Source: Lachnospiraceae bacterium
Lineage (GTDB): Bacteria; Bacillota; Clostridia; Lachnospirales; Lachnospiraceae
Direction of reading: 5' to 3'
DNA length: 64,000 nucleotides
Assembly (NCBI GenBank): GCA_017635395.1
Contig: JAGBLN010000045.1
Coordinates: forward strand, 1-64,000
The translations under genes were made by a program, and so were the position numbers. The notes under the pieces were generated by a model that was given only the letters and a program-made list of their open reading frames with translations, ran no database searches and was not told the origin of the DNA. The stretch's first letter is position 1. Each line of letters starts with the position of its first letter. Below, piece after piece: positions 18,197 through 26,965 of this stretch.

Positions 18197-19096
18197 TTAG
18201 CTTAGAAGTATTTTATTTATATACTCCACATACTCCTCTACCACATCGATATCTGTATATTTATACAGCATCCGTGAACCGACCACATCCTCTATCTCAT
18301 TAAAGACCGGTTCGCCGTTATCAAATATGAAATCAATGCCACAGTGGCCTATATCGAGACCTTCAGTCAGCCTCGTTACCATTTCTTTTTCTTCCGCTGA
18401 CAGAGTGTATACAGACGCACTGCCACCAAGCGAAAAATTGCTGCGGAAATCATTTTGGGATGAACGGAGCATTGCTGCCGTGATCTTATTGCCGGTTATA
18501 TATACCCGCAGATCCTTGCCGGTATCCGATGCAAGTTTCTGGTATACCCACCTGTTATCCTCAATGTCAGATAACGAAACAAAACCATTATTCACGTCCC
18601 CCTCGCCTGGCTCTTTCTGGTCTGGAAGATTATTTAAGACTATATTTTCCGGTTCCGTCATTGCCCTTACCGAATCAAGATCCTGCTCATTTTCTATCAA
18701 AAATACTTCTTTGCCACCATGTCCGTCCCTGCTCTTCATTACAAAAGGGAAATCAAGCCTGTCCGGGTCCACGTATGTCGGCATCACCCTTATGCACTTT
18801 TCTTTCGCATAACTTACTGCCGCAAGCTTATCGTTTCCCAACCTGCAGATCTGTGAATTATTGAACACAGGAATATTCAGTCTTTCGCACGTCAGCGCCA
18901 AATTTACATCCCTGGAACGGTTTATTACAGCATCCGTGCCAAAACCTTTAACCGGCATTTCCGGGGCACCCAAAAAAACATCCGGAGTAATAAGTTCCAG
19001 ATGTATGTTTCTTTTCGCGCTGGAACGGAAATACATATCAATGTATGCCCGGTTGTACTCTATATCCTCTTTCTGATAAATCAGGTACCAGTTCAT
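18197..19096 (-). CDS. RimK-like ATP-grasp ligase (first of a tandem pair)
   Basis: The 299-residue protein has a pre-ATP-grasp region (1-100) and an ATP-grasp fold. Recognisable pieces are FPFVMKSRDGHGGKEVFLIE (ATP-binding Lys and Gly-rich loop), DLRVYITGNKITAAMLR, NDFRSNFSLGG and the metal-binding segment IDFIFDNGEPVFNEIEDVVGS. This is the RimK/LysX class, which joins an amino acid or carboxylate to a peptide or small-molecule amine through an acyl phosphate. The acceptor is unknown. A paralogue lies upstream on the same strand after 135 bases. No small carrier or precursor-peptide gene was found between or beside them. Confidence 0.8.
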   Translation of the reverse strand: MNWYLIYQKEDIEYNRAYIDMYFRSSAKRNIHLELITPDVFLGAPEMPVKGFGTDAVINRSRDVNLALTCERLNIPVFNNSQICRLGNDKLAAVSYAKEKCIRVMPTYVDPDRLDFPFVMKSRDGHGGKEVFLIENEQDLDSVRAMTEPENIVLNNLPDQKEPGEGDVNNGFVSLSDIEDNRWVYQKLASDTGKDLRVYITGNKITAAMLRSSQNDFRSNFSLGGSASVYTLSAEEKEMVTRLTEGLDIGHCGIDFIFDNGEPVFNEIEDVVGSRMLYKYTDIDVVEEYVEYINKILLS

Positions 19097-19231
19097 TCTT
19101 CGTCCTATTGTCCACTTCTTCCTGTTTGATTCCGATTTTCAGATACTGTAATCAAAACTTATCTCTAAAGCATATGTATATTTCCTATAAATTATTGGAG
19201 TGGCCACAAAAGAAATGTCTATCCAACCAAA

Positions 19232-20107
19232 TTAACATATACTTGATTTTATATGCCTAATTATATACTCCGCCGCATTTATCCCTGTGCAGTCATACAG
19301 GTTCTTAAAATGCGCGTTTGAATTGACCTCGCATAGCACAGGGCCATCAGCCCCGAAAAGTATATCAACGCCTGCAAAATCAAGCTGCAGCACGTGGCAC
19401 GCCTCCAGAGCCATCTCTTTCATTTCCACAGAGGGTTCAAAAGCTTCCATGCTGCCGCCGTTTGTTATGTTTGCCCTGAAGTCATTTTCATTATAACGCT
19501 TCATAGCTGCTACCACTTCATTGCCTACCACCTGCAGCCTGGTATCCCTCCCCTTTGATGCAGCTATATACTCCTGAAGGATATACGGCCTTTCACCGGT
19601 CTCAATGATCTTCTTCTCAAGAGCCTCCGGTGTATCAACAAGATAAACCTGGGCACCGAAGGAACCGAGGCACTCCTTCAGTACCAAAGGGAAGCCAAGC
19701 CTGTCGCCTGCACTTTTAATAAGTCCCTCTGGAAGAAGACCGTCTGCGTGAAATTTCTTCGGGGATATAAATGTATGAGGCTGTTTTATCCCGCTGCTTT
19801 TAAGTTTAAGATATGTCAGGGATTTATCATCGCAGTCCGCTATGGCCTGTGCCCTGTTAAAGAGCCTTAAGCCCTCCCTTTCCAGCTCATACGCAAGCTT
19901 TATATCCTTATCCCAGAACAAAACGAAATCCGGACGGTCTGTCTTTTTAAGATCATAACCGTTTAATGCAAGCTTATTCCATACATCAGCATTTGATATG
20001 CCTTCAAGCTCTATGCACTCTTTCTCCGCAGCTGCTCCAAGCATTTCAAAAAGCTCCCTGAATTTATCACTTTTTACGAATTCATTTACGACCAGCCAGC
20101 CCTTCAT
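19232..20107 (-). CDS. RimK-like ATP-grasp ligase (second of a tandem pair)
   Basis: The product has 291 residues and is paralogous to the neighbouring ligase. The ATP-grasp core shows FPLVLKECLGSFGAQVYLV, LQEYIAASKGRDTRLQVVG, AAMKRYNENDFRANITNGG and VDILFGADGPVLCEVNSNAHF, the last with the Glu/Asn metal ligands. Both proteins share the (N)DFR(S/A)N signature and GG segment of the RimK family. The N-terminal 100 residues differ, suggesting different substrates. AAAGGAG lies six bases before the ATG. It is upstream of its paralogue and downstream of the sirtuin gene, with a hairpin terminator between sirtuin and ligase. The substrate is not deducible. Confidence 0.82.
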   Translation of the reverse strand: MKGWLVVNEFVKSDKFRELFEMLGAAAEKECIELEGISNADVWNKLALNGYDLKKTDRPDFVLFWDKDIKLAYELEREGLRLFNRAQAIADCDDKSLTYLKLKSSGIKQPHTFISPKKFHADGLLPEGLIKSAGDRLGFPLVLKECLGSFGAQVYLVDTPEALEKKIIETGERPYILQEYIAASKGRDTRLQVVGNEVVAAMKRYNENDFRANITNGGSMEAFEPSVEMKEMALEACHVLQLDFAGVDILFGADGPVLCEVNSNAHFKNLYDCTGINAAEYIIRHIKSSIC

Positions 20108-20221
20108 AGAGTGCTCCTTTTCTGCTTTTTTGACCGTGCAAGCAGGAAGAAAAGCCCCCGCTCACCCCGTCGGCTGCATTTAGCATAAGCCAAAAACTCC
20201 CTACACTGCCGTGAGGTAATG

Positions 20222-20258
20222 AAAAAGCGGATAACCACGCCTGCCGCAACTATCCGCT
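20222..20258 (-). terminator. probable terminator after the sirtuin gene
   Basis: On the minus strand AGCGGATA and TATCCGCT form an eight-base-pair stem around a 17-base loop, followed directly by five T. The element lies about 65 bases after the sirtuin stop. Confidence 0.6.
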
Positions 20259-20321
20259 CTGATTTTATTTCATAATATTCATACCGAAAATATTATACCT
20301 TCAGAAACATCCGCACCCTGC

Positions 20322-21065
20322 TTACACATGGAGCTGTGAGAATATCTCGCCTATCTTTCCATGGAAAACATAGTTTGCAACAGAGTCCCTGTCGGTAGGA
20401 TCGCGGTTTATCAGCACCAGCTTTTTACCTCTGTAATAATCCACCAGACCGGCAGCCGGATAAACCACCAGGGATGTTCCGCCTATTATCAGCATATCAG
20501 CATTGGATATTGCCCTGATTGCCCCCTGCATCACATCCATGTCCAGTCCTTCTTCATAAAGCACTACATCCGGCTTTATATCACCTCCACAGGTGCATTT
20601 AGGTACGCCCTGTGATGTGAATATTTCCTCTGCCGAGTGCTGCTTATGGCAGCTTAAACAGAAGTTTCTGAGCACAGATCCGTGTAATTCATATACTACT
20701 TTTGATCCGGCTGACTGATGCAGTCCGTCTATGTTCTGAGTCACTACAGCCTTAAGCTTGCCTGCGGCTTCAAGCTCGGCAAGAAACTTATGAGCGGCAT
20801 TAGGCTCTGCCTTAGGGACCTCAGGAGTCCCTACCACCTTAAGCAAAAGCTTGTCACGATAAAACTCATAAAACTCTTCCTTATGAGTCACATAGAAACT
20901 ATGGGAAAGCATGGTCTCAGGCGGGTATTTGAATTTCTGATGGTAAAGACCGTCCACGCTCCTGAAATCAGGAATTCCGCTTTCTGTGGAAACTCCGGCA
21001 CCGCCGAAAAAAACTATGTTATCTGAACTGTCTATCAGCTCCTGCAGTTTTTCAACATCCGACAT
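20322..21065 (-). CDS. sirtuin, NAD-dependent protein deacylase
   Basis: The 247-residue Sir2-family enzyme removes acyl groups from lysines using NAD. The NAD-binding motif GGAGVSTESGIPDFRS is at about residues 22-37, followed by VVTQNIDGLHQSAGS with the catalytic His in YELHGSV. A zinc ribbon has four Cys in FCLSCHKQ and PKCTCGG. Later motifs are GGTSLVVYPAAGLVDYY and LINRD. The ATG at 21065 has AGGAGGGG six bases upstream; an in-frame TTG at 21071 was rejected. The gene lies after aspS and its hairpin. Substrates are unknown; acetyl-CoA synthetase is the usual target in Bacillus, but none is nearby. Confidence 0.93.
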   Translation of the reverse strand: MSDVEKLQELIDSSDNIVFFGGAGVSTESGIPDFRSVDGLYHQKFKYPPETMLSHSFYVTHKEEFYEFYRDKLLLKVVGTPEVPKAEPNAAHKFLAELEAAGKLKAVVTQNIDGLHQSAGSKVVYELHGSVLRNFCLSCHKQHSAEEIFTSQGVPKCTCGGDIKPDVVLYEEGLDMDVMQGAIRAISNADMLIIGGTSLVVYPAAGLVDYYRGKKLVLINRDPTDRDSVANYVFHGKIGEIFSQLHV

Positions 21066-21171
21066 ATGCAACCCCTCCTCAATATATTCTCTGATGCTTC
21101 ACAACCCGTTCTTTAACTCAAACTGTCCGTGGTAAGCCTTCCTCATAAACAGTATTTTAACAATCCCTGCA

Positions 21172-21196
21172 ATAAAAACACATGCCCTGTTTTTAT
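21172..21196 (-). terminator. hairpin after aspS
   Basis: ATAAAAACA and TGTTTTTAT form a nine-base-pair AT-rich stem with a seven-base loop, beginning three bases after the aspS stop. On the minus strand the 3' arm itself supplies a T-run (GTTTTTAT). It is a weak intrinsic terminator at best. Confidence 0.45.
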
Positions 21197-21198
21197 GA

Positions 21199-22956
21199 TT
21201 ACTCTACATCCTTCACGGCTATATGTATTTCATCAAGCTGCTTCTGCTCTACTGTCGCAGGAGCACCCATCATTATATCCTGGGCCTGTTTGTTCATGGG
21301 GAACGGGATAATCTCCCTGATGGAATCCTCGCCCACAAGAAGCATTACCATTCTGTCAACGCCGGGTGCGATACCTGCGTGAGGAGGTGCACCATAGCAG
21401 AATGCATTATACATAGCGGGGAACTTAGCTTTTACATCATCCTCACCAAGTCCCACAAGCTTAAATGCCTTGACCATTATCTCGGGATCATGGTTTCTTA
21501 CTGCACCGCTTGAAAGCTCTACGCCGTTGCAGACCAGATCATACTGGTATGCCAGTATGCTTAAAGGATCTTCAGCGTCAAGTGCCTCAGCACCTCCCTG
21601 TGGCATGGAGAAAGGATTGTGGCAAAACTCAAGTTCTCCGGACTCCTCACCGATCTCGTACATAGGGAAATCAACTATCCAGCAGAACTCATAGCATTCC
21701 TTGTCAAAATGTCCTTCCGATGCCTGGCCGAGAACGCGTCTCAGCACACCTGCGGTCTTTATGGCAGCACTCTTTTTGCCTGCACTTACAGCCACGAAGC
21801 ACCCGGGCTTTAATCCCAGCTTTTCATTAAGCTCATCCTTGATGTCCGCAAGGAACTTAGATATACCGCCTACATATTCGCCGTTTTCGTCTACCCTGAA
21901 CCAGTATGACTTGCTGCCGCTCTCTGTCTCAACATCAGCGATCATCTTGTCTATCTCTTTACGGGTAGCCTTATAGCCGTCTGTTACAACAGCCTTTATG
22001 ACAGCATCCTTGAAAGGTTCAAATTCAGTACGTCCGAGAAGCTCTGTCACATCCTGAACGATCAGGTCTATGCGCAGGTCGGGCTTATCAGTTCCGTACT
22101 TTTCCAGACTCTCAAGATAAGGTATACGCTTGAAAGGAACCTGTGAAGCCCTGTTGTATGTTCCGTATTTTTCAAATACAGGAGGAAGTACCTTTTCGAT
22201 AACACCGAAAACATCTTCCTGTCCTGCAAAAGCCATCTCCATATCCAGCTGGTAAAACTCACCCGGGCTTCTGTCGGCCCTGGCATCTTCATCCCTGAAG
22301 CAGGGCGCAATCTGAAAATATCTGTCAAAGCCTGATGCCATAAGGATCTGCTTGAACTGCTGGGGTGCCTGGGGCAGAGCATAAAAATGTCCGGGAAATT
22401 TCCTTGAAGGTACGAGATAGTCCCTTGCACCTTCAGGTGATGAACATGTAAGTATAGGTGTGGTTATCTCAGTAAAATCCTCAGCATTCATACGGTTCCT
22501 GAGCTCTGTTACCACCTTGCTCCTAAGTACTATCCGGTCCTTAACCTCGGGATTTCTTAAATCAAGATATCTGTATTTTAATCTGAAATTTTCATCGGCA
22601 TTCCTTGACTGTCTTATTTCAAAAGGAAGCTCATTGTAAATGCACTTTCCGAGAATCTTTACCTCTGTGGGAACTACTTCTATATCACCTGTAGCAAGCT
22701 TGTCAGTCTTATTGGAACGCTCCCTTACCACACCGGTAACCTGTATGGTTGATTCCTTGTTTATGCCGTCAATCTTTGAAAGCATCTCTTCGTCTTCGAA
22801 TACCAGCTGGGTCACTCCATAGAAATCCCTGAGCTGCAGAAATGCAAGATTTTTGCTCACCTGTCTTAAATTTTCATACCACCCGGCAAGGGTTACTGTC
22901 TTTCCCGCATCGGAAAGCCTCAGTTCATTACAGGTATGTGTTCTTGATTGTATCAT
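21199..22956 (-). CDS. aspS: aspartyl-tRNA synthetase
   Basis: The 585-residue bacterial-type AspRS charges tRNA-Asp. The N-terminal OB-fold anticodon domain (LAGWYENLRQ...FLQLRDFYGVTQLV) precedes the class II catalytic core. Core motifs include GARDYLVPSR, the motif 2 segment CFRDEDARADRSPGEFYQLD and motif 3 GIAPGVDRMVML. The bacteria-specific GAD insertion lies at about 285-420. The length is normal. Downstream on the same strand is the sirtuin gene after a hairpin. Upstream, a small unknown gene ends 11 bases before the aspS ATG, so they may share a transcript. Confidence 0.96.
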   Translation of the reverse strand: MIQSRTHTCNELRLSDAGKTVTLAGWYENLRQVSKNLAFLQLRDFYGVTQLVFEDEEMLSKIDGINKESTIQVTGVVRERSNKTDKLATGDIEVVPTEVKILGKCIYNELPFEIRQSRNADENFRLKYRYLDLRNPEVKDRIVLRSKVVTELRNRMNAEDFTEITTPILTCSSPEGARDYLVPSRKFPGHFYALPQAPQQFKQILMASGFDRYFQIAPCFRDEDARADRSPGEFYQLDMEMAFAGQEDVFGVIEKVLPPVFEKYGTYNRASQVPFKRIPYLESLEKYGTDKPDLRIDLIVQDVTELLGRTEFEPFKDAVIKAVVTDGYKATRKEIDKMIADVETESGSKSYWFRVDENGEYVGGISKFLADIKDELNEKLGLKPGCFVAVSAGKKSAAIKTAGVLRRVLGQASEGHFDKECYEFCWIVDFPMYEIGEESGELEFCHNPFSMPQGGAEALDAEDPLSILAYQYDLVCNGVELSSGAVRNHDPEIMVKAFKLVGLGEDDVKAKFPAMYNAFCYGAPPHAGIAPGVDRMVMLLVGEDSIREIIPFPMNKQAQDIMMGAPATVEQKQLDEIHIAVKDVE

Positions 22957-22967
22957 TTTGTTTCTCC

Positions 22968-23423
22968 CTATTTTATATTGTCTATTTTTATGATAACATC
23001 ATCATTTTTTTGAAAAACGGTAATGTTTCCACCCTCTATGACAGTCAACAGCTCATTTTTATTAAATATCCTGACTTCTTCAGTAAACTGGAATCTTAAC
23101 AATACACCTTCAGAAGATCCCAGACGGTACTTGATCTCTTCAGTCGGTCTCAGGATAAAAGCCGTATGAGGAGTATCCCTGTCTATTATAGTCCATATCT
23201 TAGCAGTAAGCTCACCGCTTTTTCCAACGAATATCAGATAATCATCACCCGGCACAGATATTGGAATCTGCTCTTCCGTATCACGGTAATGCCTGTAATC
23301 GACCTTGGAAAAAGAGGACTCCTCCATCCATTTGTCAAGCTCCTCACGGCTGAGAGTCCGTCTCTCTATCTGCTTACTGGACATCGGCCTGCGGCCGGAA
23401 AAAACATTTTCATTATCACTCAC
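22968..23423 (-). CDS. hypothetical protein
   Basis: I do not recognise this 151-residue protein. It has no signal peptide or membrane helix. The first 60 residues are charged and probably helical; the rest looks beta-rich (YLIFVGKSGELTAKIWTII, GVLLRFQFTEEVRIF, LTVIEGGNITVFQ). The GTG at 23423 is taken as start because GGAGGGG lies six bases upstream; an ATG five codons earlier overlaps that site. It ends 11 bases before aspS and follows recU by 45 bases, so it probably belongs to a recU-aspS transcript. Confidence 0.6.
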   Translation of the reverse strand: MSDNENVFSGRRPMSSKQIERRTLSREELDKWMEESSFSKVDYRHYRDTEEQIPISVPGDDYLIFVGKSGELTAKIWTIIDRDTPHTAFILRPTEEIKYRLGSSEGVLLRFQFTEEVRIFNKNELLTVIEGGNITVFQKNDDVIIKIDNIK

Positions 23424-23468
23424 AATGTACCCCTCCATACTGATCGCGACCGATTAATTATAGCATAA

Positions 23469-24008
23469 TTAAGGAGCATCTGCCATATTCAGATACTTAT
23501 CGACCATATCCAGATAGGGAACGAACAGGTCGCGTTTTTGTGGCAGTATCCATTCCGGATCAAGCTCATCAAAACGGAAACTTTTCCTTCCGCCATTCTT
23601 TGCCCTGTCCCAGAAAGGCATAAGCTCATCAATGCTAAGATAATAATATATATCTCTTTTTGTATAGTTTATCAGGAAAAAAGCCACACCGTTCTGCCTC
23701 TTAAAGTCGAGCATAAAATTCACCTGGTGCTCATGGATATTCTGCAATGAAAAAGTATCCGTTGCAGATTCCTTGGCGTCAAAACAAATGGGATACCCCT
23801 GCACCACACCTATATAGTCCACAGTACTTTTCTGGTCAAAATACGCAAGTGTAATGTGGCTTGTCTCCTTATCGATCCTGATAGGCGTAATAGGCGTAGG
23901 GATCTTCTGCACCAGTGCGAGTCCTCCGTCCCTGTATTTTTCATTTGTCCTGTTTATCATTTCCTCAAAGGCAGAACCTCTGAGACCTCTTGATGACCAG
24001 GTTGCCAT
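23469..24008 (-). CDS. recU: Holliday junction resolvase RecU
   Basis: The 179-residue nuclease cleaves four-way DNA junctions during recombination and chromosome segregation in Firmicutes. Family features visible are the N-terminal RGLRGSAFEEMINRTNEKY, the loop LVQKIPTPITPIRI, and the active-site block VDYIGVVQGYPICFDAKES containing the metal-binding Asp and the D-A-K triad. HEHQVNFMLDFKRQNGVAFFLI follows, also typical. The length matches the shorter clostridial RecU proteins. In many Firmicutes recU is beside a penicillin-binding-protein gene; that neighbour is missing here. Confidence 0.9.
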   Translation of the reverse strand: MATWSSRGLRGSAFEEMINRTNEKYRDGGLALVQKIPTPITPIRIDKETSHITLAYFDQKSTVDYIGVVQGYPICFDAKESATDTFSLQNIHEHQVNFMLDFKRQNGVAFFLINYTKRDIYYYLSIDELMPFWDRAKNGGRKSFRFDELDPEWILPQKRDLFVPYLDMVDKYLNMADAP

Positions 24009-24166
24009 CTGTAACCTCCGGTATTTTTACTGTTTATTTTCACATCACAGTAAGCGAAATCAATATTTTTAAAACTTTCCTTTCGTAAGGAAATCTGCCA
24101 CTTTCAACACCCAAAATCCGGTGTAACACAGCAATAACAAAATAACCGAAATATATAGTCTCTCAT

Positions 24167-25249
24167 TTATGCAAGGTACTCCCGCAGCCTGTCAAGAGCA
24201 TCCTCAGTCTCCTGGTATCCCTGCCAGTACAGAGCCTTGATCTTCTCCATATCAGATTCCAGTCTTCCAATGGTAACAGGTGTCTTCGGCTCAAGTATCA
24301 TAAGCCTGCCCTCTTTTTCAAGCCGTTCCAGATCATCACACTGTGCATTATACTGCTCATTGCTGGTTGTTGCAGACCTTACAAAATCCGGAAATTTCCT
24401 GTACACTGTTTCAAGAGCCCTTTTTTCAGCTTTGCTTATAGTCTTCTTTCTGTATTCACGTTCCCTGGTCCTGATGACCACGATCTTTTCAAAGTCCTGT
24501 TCAAGAGCCCAGTCATATGGAATCTTATCTGAACAGCCGCCATCCAGATAAGGAACTCCGTTCATTACAACAGGCTTTGTCACCAGTGGCATTGAAGCAG
24601 ACGCCCTTACCGCCCGCTTTATGCTGCGGCATTTTCCTCTTTCAAAAAATGCAGGCTTACCGGTATGCATATCCGTTGCCACAGTAATGAACCGCCTTGA
24701 CTTGCGCTTGAAAAACTCTTCATCAAAGGGTTCTATTTCATTGTACGTATCATACAGGAACGAAAAACCAACAAGGCTCTTATCATTATAGAGAGCCTTG
24801 TAGCCCACATACCTGGGATCGTGACGGAAACCGATATTGAGCCTTGCAGAACGTCCTATCTGGCCCGACATATAGTCAAGGCCCGTGATCGCACCAGCCG
24901 AAACGCCCAATACGCACTGAAAATTAATATCATTTACCATAAGGCAGTCCAGAACACCGCTGTCATAAGCACCGCCCCTAAAAGCACCGCCCTCTATGAC
25001 CAGACATCCCTCAGTTATCTTTTCTGACGCATGACCTTCAGGAATTGGCCTTTCTCCTTCGGTAATTTCCTCAGTGAAAATCCCGTCACGGAACCTGTCC
25101 GCCAGCCTGTCAAGTTCAGACTCCTCACAGTCTTTTGTCTGTTTTAGTAAGTCTTCAAGACCATGAATCCTATCTGACAGGATTTTTTCCTCCTGTCTTA
25201 ATTCCGATATCCGTTCCTCAATGTCCTGTATCAGTTCTTCCCTTATCAT
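24167..25249 (-). CDS. patatin-like phospholipase with N-terminal coiled coil
   Basis: The product has 360 residues. Residues 1-60 form a charged heptad-like helix (IEERISELRQEEKILSDRI...LEDLLKQTKD). The patatin domain starts near residue 83 with the oxyanion-hole motif EGGAFRGGAYDSGVLD, then the nucleophile elbow GVSAG and the catalytic Asp motif LDGGCSD. These three together support an active serine acyl hydrolase of the bacterial patatin family. No signal peptide is visible, so it is likely cytosolic and may act on membrane phospholipids. The gene appears monocistronic, with 158 bases before recU and about 100 after the unknown gene upstream. Confidence 0.87.
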   Translation of the reverse strand: MIREELIQDIEERISELRQEEKILSDRIHGLEDLLKQTKDCEESELDRLADRFRDGIFTEEITEGERPIPEGHASEKITEGCLVIEGGAFRGGAYDSGVLDCLMVNDINFQCVLGVSAGAITGLDYMSGQIGRSARLNIGFRHDPRYVGYKALYNDKSLVGFSFLYDTYNEIEPFDEEFFKRKSRRFITVATDMHTGKPAFFERGKCRSIKRAVRASASMPLVTKPVVMNGVPYLDGGCSDKIPYDWALEQDFEKIVVIRTREREYRKKTISKAEKRALETVYRKFPDFVRSATTSNEQYNAQCDDLERLEKEGRLMILEPKTPVTIGRLESDMEKIKALYWQGYQETEDALDRLREYLA

Positions 25250-25270
25250 TCGATATTCTCTCCGACTGTA

Positions 25271-25299
25271 AAACGCCTCCCGCTTTACGGAAGGCGTTT
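25271..25299 (-). terminator. terminator of the 202-residue unknown gene
   Basis: AAACGCCT and AGGCGTTT form an eight-base-pair stem, extended by CCG/CGG across a one-base mismatch. A run of T follows on the minus strand. It lies about 50 bases after the stop of the gene at 25348. Confidence 0.65.
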
Positions 25300-25347
25300 A
25301 TAAATAATCATACCGTTATCCAACGAATACTGCTTTCAGAGTCATGC

Positions 25348-25956
25348 TCATTCAGTTACTCCGTTTGACTCCTTGTACTTATCGAAAAGCTCATGCACTG
25401 CATCCCGGGTCTTCTGGCTGATCTCGGGAAGCTCGCCTCCCCATGCTCCTGTAGCCTGTTTGAAGCCCTTGTCAAATGCCGCACGCATCTCTTCCATCTT
25501 GTCAGGATCTCCGCCTGTCAGAGCCATGGCAAAATCGAAAATCCTTTCGGATGTCTGTTTTACGCCATAGTATCCGTCCTCGGAAATATCCTTCTGTGCC
25601 TGTGCCCTTGTAGCCTCATCCACCTCAAGGTTTGCAAAGAAATCCTTAAGATTTCCGGTAGCCAGGGAGAAAGCCTTGCCCTGACCGGAGATAAGCTTAT
25701 TGACTATATCCTCCAGCTGCTGGGTGCGTGCCAGATTCTCCTGCTTAAGCTTTGCTACAAGTTCTGTGTTCTGTGTGTAAGTCTTCTTAGTCGATTCAGC
25801 ATTAGCCTCTTCACTGCGTTCATAAACTACGCCTTCAGATCCTGTTGCTGATGTGAGAGCACTCTTTTCATCAGTACTCTTCGCAGACTTAGTGCTGTCA
25901 TATGCATACTGACTCTGCACTGATACTGCATTAGCCGTAATTCCGTTTACGCTCAT
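25348..25956 (-). CDS. conserved-looking protein of unknown function
   Basis: The 202-residue protein has no signal peptide or membrane helix. The first 65 residues are Ser/Ala/Thr-rich and probably disordered. The rest is helical, with the segment DISEDGYYGVKQTSERIFDFAMALTGGDPDKMEEM and the C-terminal GELPEISQKTRDAVHELFD, which I faintly associate with uncharacterised proteins (DUF5610-like) in diverse bacteria. It is monocistronic, with a consensus promoter at 26009-26037 and its own terminator at 25271-25299, which suggests strong expression. AAGGA lies about ten bases before the ATG. Function is unknown. Confidence 0.75.
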   Translation of the reverse strand: MSVNGITANAVSVQSQYAYDSTKSAKSTDEKSALTSATGSEGVVYERSEEANAESTKKTYTQNTELVAKLKQENLARTQQLEDIVNKLISGQGKAFSLATGNLKDFFANLEVDEATRAQAQKDISEDGYYGVKQTSERIFDFAMALTGGDPDKMEEMRAAFDKGFKQATGAWGGELPEISQKTRDAVHELFDKYKESNGVTE

Positions 25957-26008
25957 AATTCACCAATCCTTTCTGAATAAAAATGCAGCAACCTACAGTT
26001 ACAAACAC

Positions 26009-26037
26009 ATTATAGCAAAATGGTGCTATTGTGTCAA
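26009..26037 (-). promoter_or_regulatory. consensus sigma-A promoter of the 202-residue unknown gene
   Basis: On the minus strand TTGACA (26032-26037) and TATAAT (26009-26014) are separated by exactly 17 bases, with TGC before the -10. Both hexamers match the consensus completely. The leader to the ATG at 25956 is about 45 bases. Confidence 0.9.
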
Positions 26038-26066
26038 ACCTGGCACTGTTCAGCGAAAGACAATAA

Positions 26067-26099
26067 TAAAAAAGGGGCTGGTTTGAAAAATCAGTCCCT
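26067..26099 (-). terminator. terminator of the liv operon
   Basis: GGGACTG and CAGCCCC pair with one mismatch around a loop of about 12 bases, followed on the minus strand by six T. The hairpin lies about 70 bases after the livF stop. Confidence 0.7.
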
Positions 26100-26168
26100 C
26101 TTGTACTCCGTTATTTTTCAGCTATTATCACCATGCATTCTGCCAGCAATTATGAGACTATTCTGACA

Positions 26169-26879
26169 TCAGTCGCCCAGATAAGCCTTCCTTACGGAAT
26201 CATCATGAAGCAGCTCTTCACCGGTACCGGAATTGACTATCTTTCCGGTCTCAAGGACATAGGCCCTGTCTGCGATGGACAGCGCCATCTGGGCATTCTG
26301 CTCTACCAAAAGGATGGTGGTGCCGTCCTTATTAAGCGCACTGATTATGTCGAATATCTGCTCTACCAAAATAGGCGCCAGTCCCATTGAGGGTTCGTCA
26401 AGCATCATAAGTCTGGGCTTACTCATAAGAGCTCTTCCCATGGCAAGCATCTGCTGCTCACCGCCTGAAAGTGTTCCTGCGATCTGCTTCTGCCTTTCCT
26501 TAAGCCTAGGAAACTGCTCAAAGACCTTCTCTATGGTCTCCAGAGCTTCTGCATTATTTCTTGTATATGCGCCCATCTCAAGATTTTCCTTGACGGTAAG
26601 CTGCTGGAATATGCGCCTGCCTTCCGGACAGAGTGCCATGCCTTCTCTCAGTATCTTATGGGCAGGAGTCGTAGTCAGATCCTTTCCACAGAACTTAACG
26701 CTGCCGCTTTTTGCCTTCAGCAGGCCGCCGACGGTATTGAGGGTTGTAGATTTTCCGGCACCATTGGCACCGATCAGAGTCACCACTTCACCCTCATTTA
26801 CCTCGAAGGATATTCCTTTTATCGCATGAATGCTTCCGTAAAACACATTCAGATCATTAACTTCCAGCATCGCTGCCAT
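26169..26879 (-). CDS. livF: branched-chain amino-acid ABC transporter ATPase LivF
   Basis: The 236-residue ATPase has Walker A GANGAGKS, signature LSGGEQQ and Walker B LMMLDEPSMG, followed by the H-loop region VEQNAQ, in which Gln replaces His as is typical of LivF. The ATG at 26879 has GGAGG five bases upstream; an in-frame start 15 codons earlier lacks a site. It is the last gene of livJHMGF. With LivG it powers uptake of Leu/Ile/Val through LivH-LivM. In many Firmicutes this operon is a CodY target, and codY itself lies in this window. Confidence 0.94.
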   Translation of the reverse strand: MAAMLEVNDLNVFYGSIHAIKGISFEVNEGEVVTLIGANGAGKSTTLNTVGGLLKAKSGSVKFCGKDLTTTPAHKILREGMALCPEGRRIFQQLTVKENLEMGAYTRNNAEALETIEKVFEQFPRLKERQKQIAGTLSGGEQQMLAMGRALMSKPRLMMLDEPSMGLAPILVEQIFDIISALNKDGTTILLVEQNAQMALSIADRAYVLETGKIVNSGTGEELLHDDSVRKAYLGD

Positions 26880-26965
26880 ATTTCCTCCTTCTGCCGCTAT
26901 CTTGCGGCTCCCCGAAAGATTCACTGCCGGCCACGGATCTATCCGGCTTATATACCATGCTTTTA

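Noticed and set aside
20108..20321. Precursor-peptide gene for the ATP-grasp pair
   Set aside because: Only a short frame starting at ATG CTA AAT could be found; it has no ribosome binding site, no repeat motif of graspetide precursors and runs into the ligase gene.
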